A DNA stretch of 64,000 nucleotides, from assembly GCF_014654365.1 (NCBI RefSeq), contig NZ_BNAY01000006.1, positions 427,702 through 491,701 of the forward strand. The letters are read 5' to 3'. Under the pieces are notes generated by a model. It was not told the origin of the DNA. It worked only from the letters and a program-made list of their open reading frames with translations, and did no database searches. This DNA comes from Amycolatopsis oliviviridis (GTDB lineage Bacteria > Actinomycetota > Actinomycetes > Mycobacteriales > Pseudonocardiaceae). The translations under genes were made by a program, and so were the position numbers. Below are positions 48,373 to 56,215 of this stretch, one piece after another. Within the stretch, counting starts at the first letter, position 1; every line of letters begins with the position of its first letter.

Positions 48373-49587
48373 ATGTCTGAGGGGACTTCATTCGGAGTCA
48401 TCTGTTGCGAGGGCTGGGATCCGGCCGCCCGTGCGCTGGTCGGCAGGCTCACGCCCGAGACCGCCGGGGAACGCGACGCCACCGGCGAGCAGTACGCCGT
48501 CGCGCTGGTCCGTCCCGGCACCGAGTCGCCGTCGGTGCTGCTCGAAATCGCGTGGCGGCACCACTTCGCTCGTTGCTGGCATGTCGACGAGCAAGGCAGA
48601 CGGAGCGCTTCGTTCGAGTACCGCCTGCTCGAAGACGGCACCTTGTTCCTCGTGCGCGTCGAGCGATGGACCTACAAGGCCCCCGACCAGGAAGAATTCG
48701 ACAAACAGACCGCGGGCCGCGTGGAGATGTCCTTCGGCCCCAAAGGTGAAGGGTGGATGTATCAGGCGCCCGACGGCTACGCGGGCGGCTCCAGCAGCGG
48801 GCGCGCACACAAGCCGTTGTCCGAGCTGACCATGCCGAAGCCTGCCTTCGGCGACTGGGAATCTCTCGCGAACTCGGGCCCATTGACCCTTCAAGTGCCG
48901 GCCACGCCCGAAACCGATTCGCCGCTTCCCGCCGAAAAGCGTCCCTGGCGCCCGTCGGTTCCGTTGCGGCCCAAAGACATGGTGGAGATGTTCACCGCGG
49001 GCACGCGCTTCGCGTTGAGCAACGACCACGGCCTGGTGGAGGTCGAGCTCCGGGACGCCGGGAAGCTCCGCATGCCCAGCGGCAAGCTCGTCGCCTCGGA
49101 TCCGGCCTTCCTGGACGCGGATTCCGACCACTTCACGGTCCCGGCCCCACCCGGGGAACACCGGGTCGAGCTCGCCGTGATCCGGTTCGTCGACGAGCCG
49201 GCCCACGAGCGGGTCGCCGCCGCCAAACTCGTCGTCGCCGACGCTCCGGTGGCCGCATGGGAGGTCGCGCTCTGGCCGGGTCAGAACGCGCTCTTCTTGG
49301 GAGACGGGGAGTTCTACGGCTACGGCGTGGACAGCGGTACCGGCTGTTTCGCCGACGCCGCCGCGCTCCCCGAGGAGGTGGACGACGACCTCATGGAGAA
49401 GTTCGCCGAGGTGGATCCCCACGTCGACATCACCCCGGAGGGGGCCGAAGGCAACATCATCGCGTTCGCCACCGGCTGGGGAGACGGGAGCTACCCGACC
49501 TGGATCGGCCGGGCCGCCGACGGCACCCCGGTCTGCTTCGTCACCGACATGCTGGTGCTCAACGGTGCGCAGCTGCTCACGGCTTAG
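48373..49587 (+). CDS. DUF4241 domain protein
   Basis: 404 residues from an ATG at 48373. The N-terminal ~130 residues look like a separate beta-rich domain (AVALVRPGTESPSVLLEIAW). The C-terminal ~210 residues match the DUF4241 pattern (GLVEVELRDAGKLRMPSGKL, YGYGVDSGTGCFAD, GWGDGSYPTWIGR, VCFVTDMLVL). DUF4241 proteins are cytoplasmic and of unknown function, sometimes found in polymorphic-toxin immunity contexts; no toxin is next to this one. Confidence 0.75.
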   Translation: MSEGTSFGVICCEGWDPAARALVGRLTPETAGERDATGEQYAVALVRPGTESPSVLLEIAWRHHFARCWHVDEQGRRSASFEYRLLEDGTLFLVRVERWTYKAPDQEEFDKQTAGRVEMSFGPKGEGWMYQAPDGYAGGSSSGRAHKPLSELTMPKPAFGDWESLANSGPLTLQVPATPETDSPLPAEKRPWRPSVPLRPKDMVEMFTAGTRFALSNDHGLVEVELRDAGKLRMPSGKLVASDPAFLDADSDHFTVPAPPGEHRVELAVIRFVDEPAHERVAAAKLVVADAPVAAWEVALWPGQNALFLGDGEFYGYGVDSGTGCFADAAALPEEVDDDLMEKFAEVDPHVDITPEGAEGNIIAFATGWGDGSYPTWIGRAADGTPVCFVTDMLVLNGAQLLTA

Positions 49588-49604
49588 CCGAGGATGATGA
49601 CGTG

Positions 49605-50027
49605 ATGGCCTTCACCGAAGACGAGATCGCGTACCTGCGCTCTCAACCCCTGGCCCGCTTCGCGACCCTGTCCGAGGACGGCGAGCAGCCCGACGTCGTC
49701 CCGCTGGCGTTCGAGTTCGACGGGACAGGTTTCTGGGTCGGCGGCGCGGGCGCGTCGGTCCTCGTGACCCGGAAGTTCCGCAACATCCGAGCGGGACAAC
49801 GGAAAGTCGCCTTGGTCATCGACGACCTCGTCTCACTGGACCCGTTCATCGCGCGTGGCGTCCGGATCTACGGCGAGGCCGCCGATCCCGTCGAGCGCAC
49901 GGGGATCGTCGGTCCGGGCATATACGCGCGCGTCACTCCCACGGTGTCGTGGAGCTGGAACATGGCGGGCGAACCCGCGGGTGAGACGTGGTACCCGTCG
50001 AGGCGCGCGGTTCACGGCGACACGTAG
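49605..50027 (+). CDS. PPOX-class F420-dependent oxidoreductase
   Basis: 140 residues, split beta-barrel flavin/F420 fold: FTEDEIAYLRSQPLARFATL, DVVPLAFEFDGTGFWVGG, TRKFRNIRAGQRKVALVID. A typical actinobacterial F420-binding family ending TVSWSWNMAGEP. The ATG at 49605 is preferred (GTG one codon earlier possible). Its last codons overlap, in antisense, the end of the GNAT remnant. Confidence 0.87.
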   Translation: MAFTEDEIAYLRSQPLARFATLSEDGEQPDVVPLAFEFDGTGFWVGGAGASVLVTRKFRNIRAGQRKVALVIDDLVSLDPFIARGVRIYGEAADPVERTGIVGPGIYARVTPTVSWSWNMAGEPAGETWYPSRRAVHGDT

Positions 50028-50236
50028 AGGAGCATGTCCCGCGCCGTCCCGCCGATCTCCTGATGGGCAGGCAGCAGCCTTTCGCGCCGGAAGCCCGATC
50101 GTGCCGACCGCGGCCCCGTCGACGGTGATCACGAAGGGGAAGCCGCGCCCTTCGGCATGACGGGTCCGCTGCCGCACCAGTCTTCGGCTTCCTGGTGGGC
50201 CGGCGGCGTGGCGGGCCAGGGTGGCGGCTCGGTCAT
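50012..50236 (-). pseudogene. Decayed GNAT acetyltransferase remnant
   Basis: The minus strand encodes typical GNAT pieces in different frames. One frame gives FPFVITVDGAAVGTIGL; another gives GFRRERLLPAHQEIGGTARD followed by MLLYVSP and a stop at 50012. An upstream piece (TPPAHQEAEDW) is in a third alignment. The central strand and the C-terminal GNAT motif are clear, but at least two frameshifts separate the pieces and most of the N-terminus is gone. Non-functional remnant between the PPOX and DHFR-like genes. Confidence 0.7.
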
Positions 50237-50276
50237 CGGTCCATTCTTGTCGGAGGGCGGCGGTACGGTCGGGCGC

Positions 50277-50840
50277 ATGCGGGATCTGATCGTGACGGAG
50301 AACTGCACCATCGACGGCGTGATCGAACTGGCGGGTGACTGGTTCAGCGCGGGTGGTGGCGATCCGGACACCGACATGTCGGACGTCCTGGCCGCCCTTC
50401 GCGAACAACGTGAGGCCGCTGACGCGTTCCTGACCGGGCGCGTCACCTTCGAAGACATGCGCGGCTACTGGCCGAAGCAAACCGACGACACGACAGGTAT
50501 CTCGGCTTATCTGAACTCGGTGAGCAAGTACGTGGTCTCCAGCACGCTGACGGAGCCGGAGTGGGAGAACACGACGGTGCTCTCCGGTGAGCTGCGTTCG
50601 GAGATCGAGGGGCTGAAGGCCGCCGAAGGCAAGGACATCGTGACCACCGGCAGCATCTCGCTGGTGCGGGCGCTCATCGCCGAGGGCCTCGTCGACGAGT
50701 ACCGGCTGTTCGTCTACCCGGTCGTGGTCGGGGAAGGCCGCCGGCTGTTCGAGAACGCCACCGGCGTCCCGAAGCTCCAGCTGGTGGAAGAGCGGGCGTT
50801 CACTTCGGGGATCGTGCTGCTGCGCTACCGGGCTCGCTAG
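50277..50840 (+). CDS. Dihydrofolate reductase-fold (RibD C-terminal) protein
   Basis: 187 residues. RibD_C/DHFR fold: LIVTENCTIDGVIE, ADAFLTGRVTFEDMRGYWP, KYVVSSTLTEPEW, DIVTTGSISLVRALIAEGLV and DEYRLFVYPVVVGEGRRLF. This family of actinobacterial reductases uses NADPH on unknown substrates. The ATG at 50277 is the family-consistent start. Last chromosomal gene before the integrated element; followed by a 16-bp terminator. Confidence 0.88.
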   Translation: MRDLIVTENCTIDGVIELAGDWFSAGGGDPDTDMSDVLAALREQREAADAFLTGRVTFEDMRGYWPKQTDDTTGISAYLNSVSKYVVSSTLTEPEWENTTVLSGELRSEIEGLKAAEGKDIVTTGSISLVRALIAEGLVDEYRLFVYPVVVGEGRRLFENATGVPKLQLVEERAFTSGIVLLRYRAR

Positions 50841-50872
50841 GGCCGGCGCGACCGGGAAACGCCCCAGGAACG

Positions 50873-50907
50873 AGATCGGCCCCGTGACTTGGTCACGGGG
50901 CCGATCT
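50873..50907. terminator. Strong terminator next to the attachment site
   Basis: AGATCGGCCCCGTGAC / GTCACGGGGCCGATCT, perfect 16-bp stem with 3-nt loop. It may end the DHFR-like gene and, on the other strand, was probably the terminator of the intact tRNA-Tyr gene. Confidence 0.85.
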
Positions 50908-50911
50908 GGTG

Positions 50912-50965
50912 TGGCGAGTGAGGGATTCGAACCCCCGAAGGCAGTGCCGTCTGATTTACAGTCAA
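50912..50965 (-). other. attL: displaced 3' fragment of tRNA-Tyr
   Basis: The minus strand gives the 3' half of a tRNA with anticodon GTA: loop CTGTAAA, TCAGAC, a long variable arm, T-arm GGGGGTTCGAATCCCTC, and acceptor strand ACTCGCC plus A. Upstream sequence does not form the 5' acceptor strand or the D-arm, and the anticodon stem pairs only three bases (TGA/TCA). So this is the fragment left at the chromosomal side, and the element supplies the complete 3' end at its other junction. The att core is probably most of these ~54 bp. Confidence 0.85.
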
Positions 50966-50966
50966 G

Positions 50967-50992
50967 CGTGCAGATGCGCCCTGACCTGCACG
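50967..50992. repeat. Inverted repeat beside attL
   Basis: CGTGCAG-N12-CTGCACG, perfect 7-bp arms immediately inside the element. A candidate arm-type site for the integrase or excisionase. Inference from position only. Confidence 0.5.
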
Positions 50993-51226
50993 TTAGCGTC
51001 TCCCGCCCCGAACTTTGGGGCGTATTTGGCGCAAGGCCCGTCGAACCTTGACCGACTTGGACCCGTTCGGTCCGATTGCTGTCGGCGCACCTGTCAGCCG
51101 TCGTCGCCTGCCACTACGACAAGCCCAATCACGAATCCGTAAGGAACGCGTTCAGCGGGCAACCAAGGCAGTATGTTCACTGCCCAGTGCTGAGCCTTCA
51201 CGTTGACAGAGCCATCAAGGTGGAAC

Positions 51227-52708
51227 ATGGTAGAGAATAGACAGGATCGCTTACTAGGCAGGTTTTGGCTTGCGGCAAACCCCGATGAGAAATTGACTGG
51301 CTGGCTTGACCTATCAGGTAGTCGACCACGAATCACCTTACATGGACAGCTGACTCCTCACGTCACATGGCAGCAAGCAGACGACGGCAGCATGATCGGA
51401 GTTCCCGCCGAAGACGAGCACGACACTGAAGGACATCTAATTCACGGCTATCTAGCCGAAGGCTTTGATCGCGCCGTAACAATATTCAATGCAATAACCG
51501 TGTCTAGACGCCAGAATATTATGACCATGGGAACCATGGGCAAGAATGACGAAGAGGGTGTCCACTCCCTTCAGGGAACCTGGGCCGCACGCGGTGCGCA
51601 CCTCGACAACGAAGAACAGATTCAGTCCGCCCGAATCCGCTTCACCAATCTTGACGACTTTATTTGCCAAAATGGCACCAAAATGACCATTACGCTCAAG
51701 CCGAGCGAGTCCGTAAATATCGAGTACCAGAAGCCAGCTCGCGAAACGGCGCCATTGGCAACCATTGGCGGACACGTATCCACACGCTTCGTACGGCTAT
51801 ACAATCGACCAGATACCACTGGCGCCGAAGTTCGACACGCGGGATGGCTAGACTTTGACGATATAAACCAACAGAATCTATTTGCGCTACTTGACGATAT
51901 TGTCGCGCCCACATTAATCCTCGCCTCCATAATGCTTGACGTACAGTGCAAGCTAACGCACGTGCAGGCACTGACAAGCAAGAGTGAAACCTATGTGAGG
52001 ATTTACCATCCCCTCATTGAATACGCCGCAGAGTCCAAGGTGATTGAACCTGGTAATCGCTACATGGACTTGCGCCATACTGGTCTTCAGGTCGTGGCGA
52101 AGTGGATTGAATGCGCAAGCGAATTGGCGCCGGTTCCAAATATCCTCTACTCTGCACTTGAATGGCCGCAGGATCTATCCCTTGAAAGCCGCCTCTTGCA
52201 GCTTTCAACTAGCGCTGAGGGCTACGATCGCAGACGATATAGAGATGCCCCCATATTCGACCCAGAACTCGCTAAAGCGGCACGAAAAGCAGCCAAAGAC
52301 GCCGCGATCGCAGCAACAAACGAAGAAATCGGCGAGAAGCTTCACCAGTCGCTCGCGCACTTTAATCAGGTTTCGTACCCGTTTCGGCTACGCAGACTTC
52401 TCTCGTCGGTAGAGGATGCCATCCCAGACGCGTTCGGCAACCAAAAGAAGTGGGTTTCCAAGATCGCCAATGCTCGCAATAGCTTTGCACACTTACTTAA
52501 TGGCCCAGGGAACGGCTGGGAGGTCGACTTAATTCTAACCGAGTCTCTAAAATGGATCCTAGGAACCGCCTTCCTTCTGCAAGCCGGAGTCGAAAGCGAA
52601 ACGATTAAGGCAAGATTAAAAGAACATCAGCCTTATCAATTTTTCCAACGAAAAGCGCGAAACCTTGCCCCCGAGATATATATGCAGACCGAAGACTCGA
52701 AGGATTAA
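51227..52708 (+). CDS. ApeA-like HEPN antiphage protein
   Basis: 493 residues from an ATG at 51227 with AAGGTGG upstream (a TTG at 51203 is less likely). The N-terminal ~250 residues resemble the ApeA N-terminal domain (LGRFWLAANPDEKLTGWLDL, ITLHGQLTP). The C-terminal half is helical and carries the HEPN RNase motif R-x4-H as ARNSFAHLL (R417, H422). ApeA is a known abortive-infection HEPN protein. The gene is AT-rich, with several TTA leucine codons, unlike everything around it, pointing to recent acquisition. First gene inside the att site, a typical cargo position. Confidence 0.78.
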   Translation: MVENRQDRLLGRFWLAANPDEKLTGWLDLSGSRPRITLHGQLTPHVTWQQADDGSMIGVPAEDEHDTEGHLIHGYLAEGFDRAVTIFNAITVSRRQNIMTMGTMGKNDEEGVHSLQGTWAARGAHLDNEEQIQSARIRFTNLDDFICQNGTKMTITLKPSESVNIEYQKPARETAPLATIGGHVSTRFVRLYNRPDTTGAEVRHAGWLDFDDINQQNLFALLDDIVAPTLILASIMLDVQCKLTHVQALTSKSETYVRIYHPLIEYAAESKVIEPGNRYMDLRHTGLQVVAKWIECASELAPVPNILYSALEWPQDLSLESRLLQLSTSAEGYDRRRYRDAPIFDPELAKAARKAAKDAAIAATNEEIGEKLHQSLAHFNQVSYPFRLRRLLSSVEDAIPDAFGNQKKWVSKIANARNSFAHLLNGPGNGWEVDLILTESLKWILGTAFLLQAGVESETIKARLKEHQPYQFFQRKARNLAPEIYMQTEDSKD

Positions 52709-52724
52709 TATTTGCTCGTACGTC

Positions 52725-53570
52725 TCACGCCTTCTTGTCGTGTGTCATGCGAGCAAGCCCCTGCGCCTGGCGCCCCTCGGGCGGCACGCTGGGGTCGACC
52801 GTCGAATCGTCGCCATCGATCGAACCCGGCTGATACCGCGTCCCATTGGAGTGAATGGCGTCCACACGCATCTGGATGAGCCGCCGACGCGCCTCGTCTT
52901 CCTGCGGGTTCCAGTACGACTCAGCCGCCGTCGTCTGAGCGGGGTGCTTCCGGTAGAGCATGCTCGGTTCGGCGATGAACTCCCCCGGCGTCACTGCCTC
53001 CGCCGCCAACAGTGTGGCAATGGTCTCGGCCCCCGTGAGAGCCATCCAACCGCCCAAGGACCAGATAAGGTCCGTGTGCATCGCGACATTCGCCGCCAGC
53101 ACCGAGAGCCTGTTCTCTGCCTGCTCCTTGTAGAAGCGGCCGGGCTCCACGGGACCATTGGGAGGGTCATACGGGCCGGGCGTTGTCGTCCCATCCTCGT
53201 GCAGGTCAAGACCTGCCGAGACGCACCACGCGACGCGGTGCAACGCGTCGATATCCCGCGCCAGCGCACCCGGCAGCAGCACGTCGTCCGCATCGAGGTT
53301 GCGAATCACGATCCCCTGCGCCTGCGAGAGTGCCATGTTGCGGGTGACGGCCGCGCGGCCGGCCAACCCGGTGCCGTAGTGGACGCGAGGATCATCGTCG
53401 GGAAGCTCTTGTTTCGGCACACCGCTACTGCCGTCTTCCTGAACGCACCACTCCCAGGACCAGCCTTCCGGCATTTCCTGAGCCCGTAGAGACTCGTAAG
53501 CCTCCTTGAGGTAGTGGTGGCCGCCCTCAAAGACGGCCGTCACTACAGAGATCAAGCGTGGCGTTGCCAT
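52725..53570 (-). CDS. Family-2 glycosyltransferase (element cargo)
   Basis: 281 residues, GT-A fold. Starts RLISVVTAVFEGGHHYLKEA, with the metal-binding DxD motif as NLDADDVLLPG and a TRNMALSQAQG nucleotide-binding stretch; ends in a hydrophilic tail. No membrane segments. The donor and acceptor sugars cannot be inferred. It lies 3 nt downstream of the GntR repressor gene, so it is the second gene of that minus-strand operon and convergent with the ApeA gene. Confidence 0.85.
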   Translation of the reverse strand: MATPRLISVVTAVFEGGHHYLKEAYESLRAQEMPEGWSWEWCVQEDGSSGVPKQELPDDDPRVHYGTGLAGRAAVTRNMALSQAQGIVIRNLDADDVLLPGALARDIDALHRVAWCVSAGLDLHEDGTTTPGPYDPPNGPVEPGRFYKEQAENRLSVLAANVAMHTDLIWSLGGWMALTGAETIATLLAAEAVTPGEFIAEPSMLYRKHPAQTTAAESYWNPQEDEARRRLIQMRVDAIHSNGTRYQPGSIDGDDSTVDPSVPPEGRQAQGLARMTHDKKA

Positions 53571-53573
53571 TGC

Positions 53574-54374
53574 TTACTCGTCCCACTTTCGCAGCTCGGT
53601 GATGTACGACAGGGAAATTCGGTCCGCCGGAGTCAGGAGTTCCGCCACATCTACCGCACGCCCCGACGTGTCGTAACTGATCTTCAGAATGGGGATCACG
53701 GGCACGTTGAACGGGATGTCGTAGAGGGCCACCTCTTCCTCGGTGGGCATGCGCGCGGAAACGCGATCCTCAATCTTCCCTACCTCCACCCCCGCCGTGT
53801 AGAGCTGGTGAAGGGTACCGCCGGGCCATGGCTCGTTGGATGAGTCCAGCAGCGGCGGATGGTCCTTGACGAGCGAATAGGGCAGGTACGAAACCATCCT
53901 GCTGTAGCCCTCGCCTTCCCGGTATTGCCGCAGGTAAGTCCTGCGTAGGACGTAGTCACTCGACGCAAGCCCCATGATCTTGGCCACCTCTTCCGGCGGA
54001 GGTACCACCTCATAGGTGACCTTGTCGTCATTGACGGTGTCGATGTCGACCTTGGCGTCCCGCTCCGCCGAGCCATGGCGCCGACGAACGTCCTCTGGTT
54101 CTTTGACCAGGTCTTTTTCCACCTGATAGTTGGCATTCGATCGCGTCAGCTTCTGAGGCACCACGCGAACACGAACGGGCTGCCCTCGGCCGCCGGGCGC
54201 TAGAAGCCCCTCCCCCTTCAGGGTCTGCACAGCGGCGGAAACGACGTTCTTCCCGACACCAAACCGCTCTCGAAGTTGCTCAGTGTTCGGCAAGGTCTCC
54301 CCCGGCGCGAACTTGCCCTCGTGGATGTCCGCCCGGAGCTGCTCAGCTACCGCTTTCGCGTCCATTCGTTCCAT
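53574..54374 (-). CDS. GntR/HutC-family repressor, KorSA-like
   Basis: 266 residues from an ATG at 54374. The winged HTH is at ~5-70 (AVAEQLRADIHEGKFAPGET, LRERFGVGKNVVSAAVQTL). The C-terminal UTRA effector domain ends SLSYITELRKWDE. In pSAM2 the GntR-type KorSA represses the activator pra and itself; position and family fit that role here. The divergent promoter region contains three CATCCC-type palindromes, its probable operators. A start extending upstream would cover those operators and is rejected. Confidence 0.88.
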   Translation of the reverse strand: MERMDAKAVAEQLRADIHEGKFAPGETLPNTEQLRERFGVGKNVVSAAVQTLKGEGLLAPGGRGQPVRVRVVPQKLTRSNANYQVEKDLVKEPEDVRRRHGSAERDAKVDIDTVNDDKVTYEVVPPPEEVAKIMGLASSDYVLRRTYLRQYREGEGYSRMVSYLPYSLVKDHPPLLDSSNEPWPGGTLHQLYTAGVEVGKIEDRVSARMPTEEEVALYDIPFNVPVIPILKISYDTSGRAVDVAELLTPADRISLSYITELRKWDE

Positions 54375-54390
54375 GCCCTCATCCTCGCAC

Positions 54391-54500
54391 ACCATCCCAG
54401 GTTTCGAAACTCCATCCCGGGATGGGCTTGACAATGTCGGGATGCAGACGGCAAGGTTCTCGGTACGCCATCCCGGAATGGAGAGAACATCCCAGGATGA
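54391..54500 (+). promoter_or_regulatory. Divergent control region with GntR operators
   Basis: Palindromes CCATCCCGGGATGG (54412-54425, perfect), CCATCCCGGAATGG (54468-54481) and ACATCCCAGGATGA (54487-54500), with half-sites CCATCCCAGG (54392-54401) and TCGGGATG (54437-54444). A TTGACA (54428-54433) for rightward transcription begins 2 nt after the perfect palindrome. This layout would let the GntR protein shut off the tra operon and itself. Confidence 0.82.
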
Positions 54501-54526
54501 ACCTGGAACCGAACGAAGGGGACCCG

Positions 54527-54856
54527 ATGAGGTCGGCACACATCTCCCGCCGTCAGGCCGAAGCGTCGTTTGACGGGCTGGAGTTCGATGTTTCTGCTGT
54601 TCAGGCTGCCGCGCCGGTGGCCTGGGACTTCCTGGAGTACACCGCCGAGGAGCGCGAAGTTGACGCGCTGATCGCGTCGGTTGACGCGGAGCTGGCCGCC
54701 GCGACGGTTGCGGCGGACGTGCGGGTGACGCACTCGTTTACCGACGTCCGCCGGGCGACCCGCTCGGAGCGCCGCAGCGGCCGGACGGTGCTCCGGGCGT
54801 TGCCGTCGCTGCTGGACACCACCGCTGCCACGTCGTCTGAAGGCGAGGCCGCGTGA
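54527..54856 (+). CDS. Small element protein, unknown function
   Basis: 109 residues. The ATG at 54527 is preferred because AAGGGGA lies 6 nt upstream; the in-frame ATG at 54497 sits inside an operator. Acidic helical N-terminal part (FDGLEFDVSAVQAAAPVAWD), then a basic Arg-rich stretch. No recognised domain. First gene of the long transfer/replication operon, overlapping the next gene (TGATG). Confidence 0.65.
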   Translation: MRSAHISRRQAEASFDGLEFDVSAVQAAAPVAWDFLEYTAEEREVDALIASVDAELAAATVAADVRVTHSFTDVRRATRSERRSGRTVLRALPSLLDTTAATSSEGEAA

Positions 54857-55323
54857 TGCACACCTTCGATCAGGCGTTGCCGCAGGTCCAGCGGGCTCAT
54901 GAGCACGTGCGGGACGACCTGCGTAAGGCAGACACGAAGGCGCAGACGCTGCTGTCCGTGGTCGCTGCCGTGCTGGCCGGTGTAGTCGCGCTGACCACAC
55001 GATCGGTATCCCCGGTGGCCATGGTCGCGCTCTGGGCGGCCGCCGCGCCGGTGTTCGGGGCGGTGCTGGTGCTGCTGTCGGCCCTGCGTCCCCGGCTTTC
55101 CCAGTTCCCAACTCCGGGGACCTGGTTGGACGCGGTCTATCACGGCCCGGCCGCGCTGCTGGAGGCGGCGAGCTCGGCGGCCGCACAGACCATCGCGGCG
55201 GACGTGGTCCTCATCGGCGGGGTCGCGGTGCGGAAATACCAGCGGATTTCCCGCGCGGTCGGGCTGCTGTTCGTCGGGATCTGCGTCCTCGCCGTCGCCC
55301 TGGTCCTGGCGGTGCTGACATGA
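54856..55323 (+). CDS. Membrane protein resembling Pycsar effector (PycTM-type) fold
   Basis: 155 residues. A helical start (HVRDDLRKADTKAQTLLSVV) runs into two hydrophobic segments, and a third is at the C-terminus (AVGLLFVGICVLAVALVLAV). The motif of an acidic/lysine helix entering a membrane segment (KADTKAQTLL) resembles PF18967, the Pycsar effector family. No cyclic nucleotide synthase (PycC) is adjacent, and related proteins are common in actinomycete plasmid transfer regions, so a spread/transfer role is at least as likely. Overlaps both neighbours. Confidence 0.6.
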   Translation: MHTFDQALPQVQRAHEHVRDDLRKADTKAQTLLSVVAAVLAGVVALTTRSVSPVAMVALWAAAAPVFGAVLVLLSALRPRLSQFPTPGTWLDAVYHGPAALLEAASSAAAQTIAADVVLIGGVAVRKYQRISRAVGLLFVGICVLAVALVLAVLT

Positions 55324-55454
55324 CCGGCCGCCGCGTTCTCCCCGCCGTATCCGCTGTTTCTGACCCCGACCTGCGCGGCTCGAACCGCCAAGCACGCTCC
55401 GCGCAGACCGGGACTCCCCACCACCACGCAGGTAGCTACACGGGAAGGCCCCTC

Positions 55455-55901
55455 ATGGTACGGAGCAGGAAGCAGAACGTCGTGCACATCGCCGACGGCG
55501 ACACCACCCTTGTGGCGCTGGCCCGAGGGACCCGGGACGGGCTCCCGGTGTTCGGGTGGGGCGAGGCCCCGGCCGGACTGCTCACCACCACCCAACTCCG
55601 AGCGGCCGGGCTGTCGCCCGCTGGGCTGGACCCGCTGGCCCTGCTGGTGTTCCGCCACCGCAAGCCCTACGCCCGTCTGACCGTGGCGGAGCTGTATTCC
55701 GCGGTTGCGGCTGCCGCCCGCCCTGAGCCGACCGAGGCTCAGCGCGTGGCCCGTCTGCGGAACCTCGAATACGCCCAGCGAGCGCTGCGCACCTGCGTGG
55801 ACTGCGCGCAGGAGAAGGACTACCGCGTGCCGACCAGCACTCGTCAGTGCTGGTCGTGCCTGGAAATCGAGATGGCCAACGCCGTGGAGGTGGCCGCATG
55901 A
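55455..55901 (+). CDS. Zinc-ribbon protein of the RRQRL-motif type
   Basis: 148 residues from an ATG at 55455 with GGGAAGG upstream; an ATG at 55320 overlapping the previous stop would add 45 low-complexity residues. Contains GLPVFGWGEAPAGLLTTTQL followed by RAAGL, the position where related actinomycete plasmid proteins have RRQL(R). A C-terminal zinc ribbon CVDC...CWSC follows. Family members are common in AICE and plasmid operons; function unknown, probably nucleic-acid or protein binding. Confidence 0.7.
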   Translation: MVRSRKQNVVHIADGDTTLVALARGTRDGLPVFGWGEAPAGLLTTTQLRAAGLSPAGLDPLALLVFRHRKPYARLTVAELYSAVAAAARPEPTEAQRVARLRNLEYAQRALRTCVDCAQEKDYRVPTSTRQCWSCLEIEMANAVEVAA

Positions 55902-56215
55902 ACACGCAAACCCTGATGATCCTGGGCGGCCTGGCGCTGGTCGGTGTGTTCAGCGTGTGGCGTGCCGGGCGAAAGTCCGCCACCAAGGCGCAGAAGGGCG
56001 TGCGGGAGGTGACCCGCATGACCGGCAACACGATCCGGCTCATCCTGGCCACCGCCGTCATCGCGTTCGTCCAGTGGCTTGTGGTCGTGAAGATCGGCAA
56101 CCCCACCGCCACCTGGATCGCGCTCATCGTCCCGGCTCTGTTCGCCGCCGCCACCATCGTGCGGCTCATGGCCATCACCGAAGTCGTCACCACCACGCGG
56201 GGAGGTCGTCACTGA
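55898..56215 (+). CDS. Small membrane protein, Spd-like
   Basis: 105 residues with three hydrophobic segments (LMILGGLALVGVFSVW, LILATAVIAFVQWLVV, WIALIVPALFAAATIV). The ATG overlaps the preceding stop (ATGA). Size, topology and place before the translocase gene fit the Spd (plasmid spread) proteins that help TraB elements move along hyphae. No direct sequence proof. Confidence 0.65.
   Translation: MNTQTLMILGGLALVGVFSVWRAGRKSATKAQKGVREVTRMTGNTIRLILATAVIAFVQWLVVVKIGNPTATWIALIVPALFAAATIVRLMAITEVVTTTRGGRH

Noticed and set aside
50912..50990. Intact tRNA-Tyr gene
   Set aside because: The 5' acceptor strand and D-arm are absent and the anticodon stem does not pair beyond three bases; it is an attachment-site fragment.
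54375..54539. Long N-terminus for the GntR repressor
   Set aside because: It would translate the operator palindromes; the ATG at 54374 directly precedes the HTH domain.
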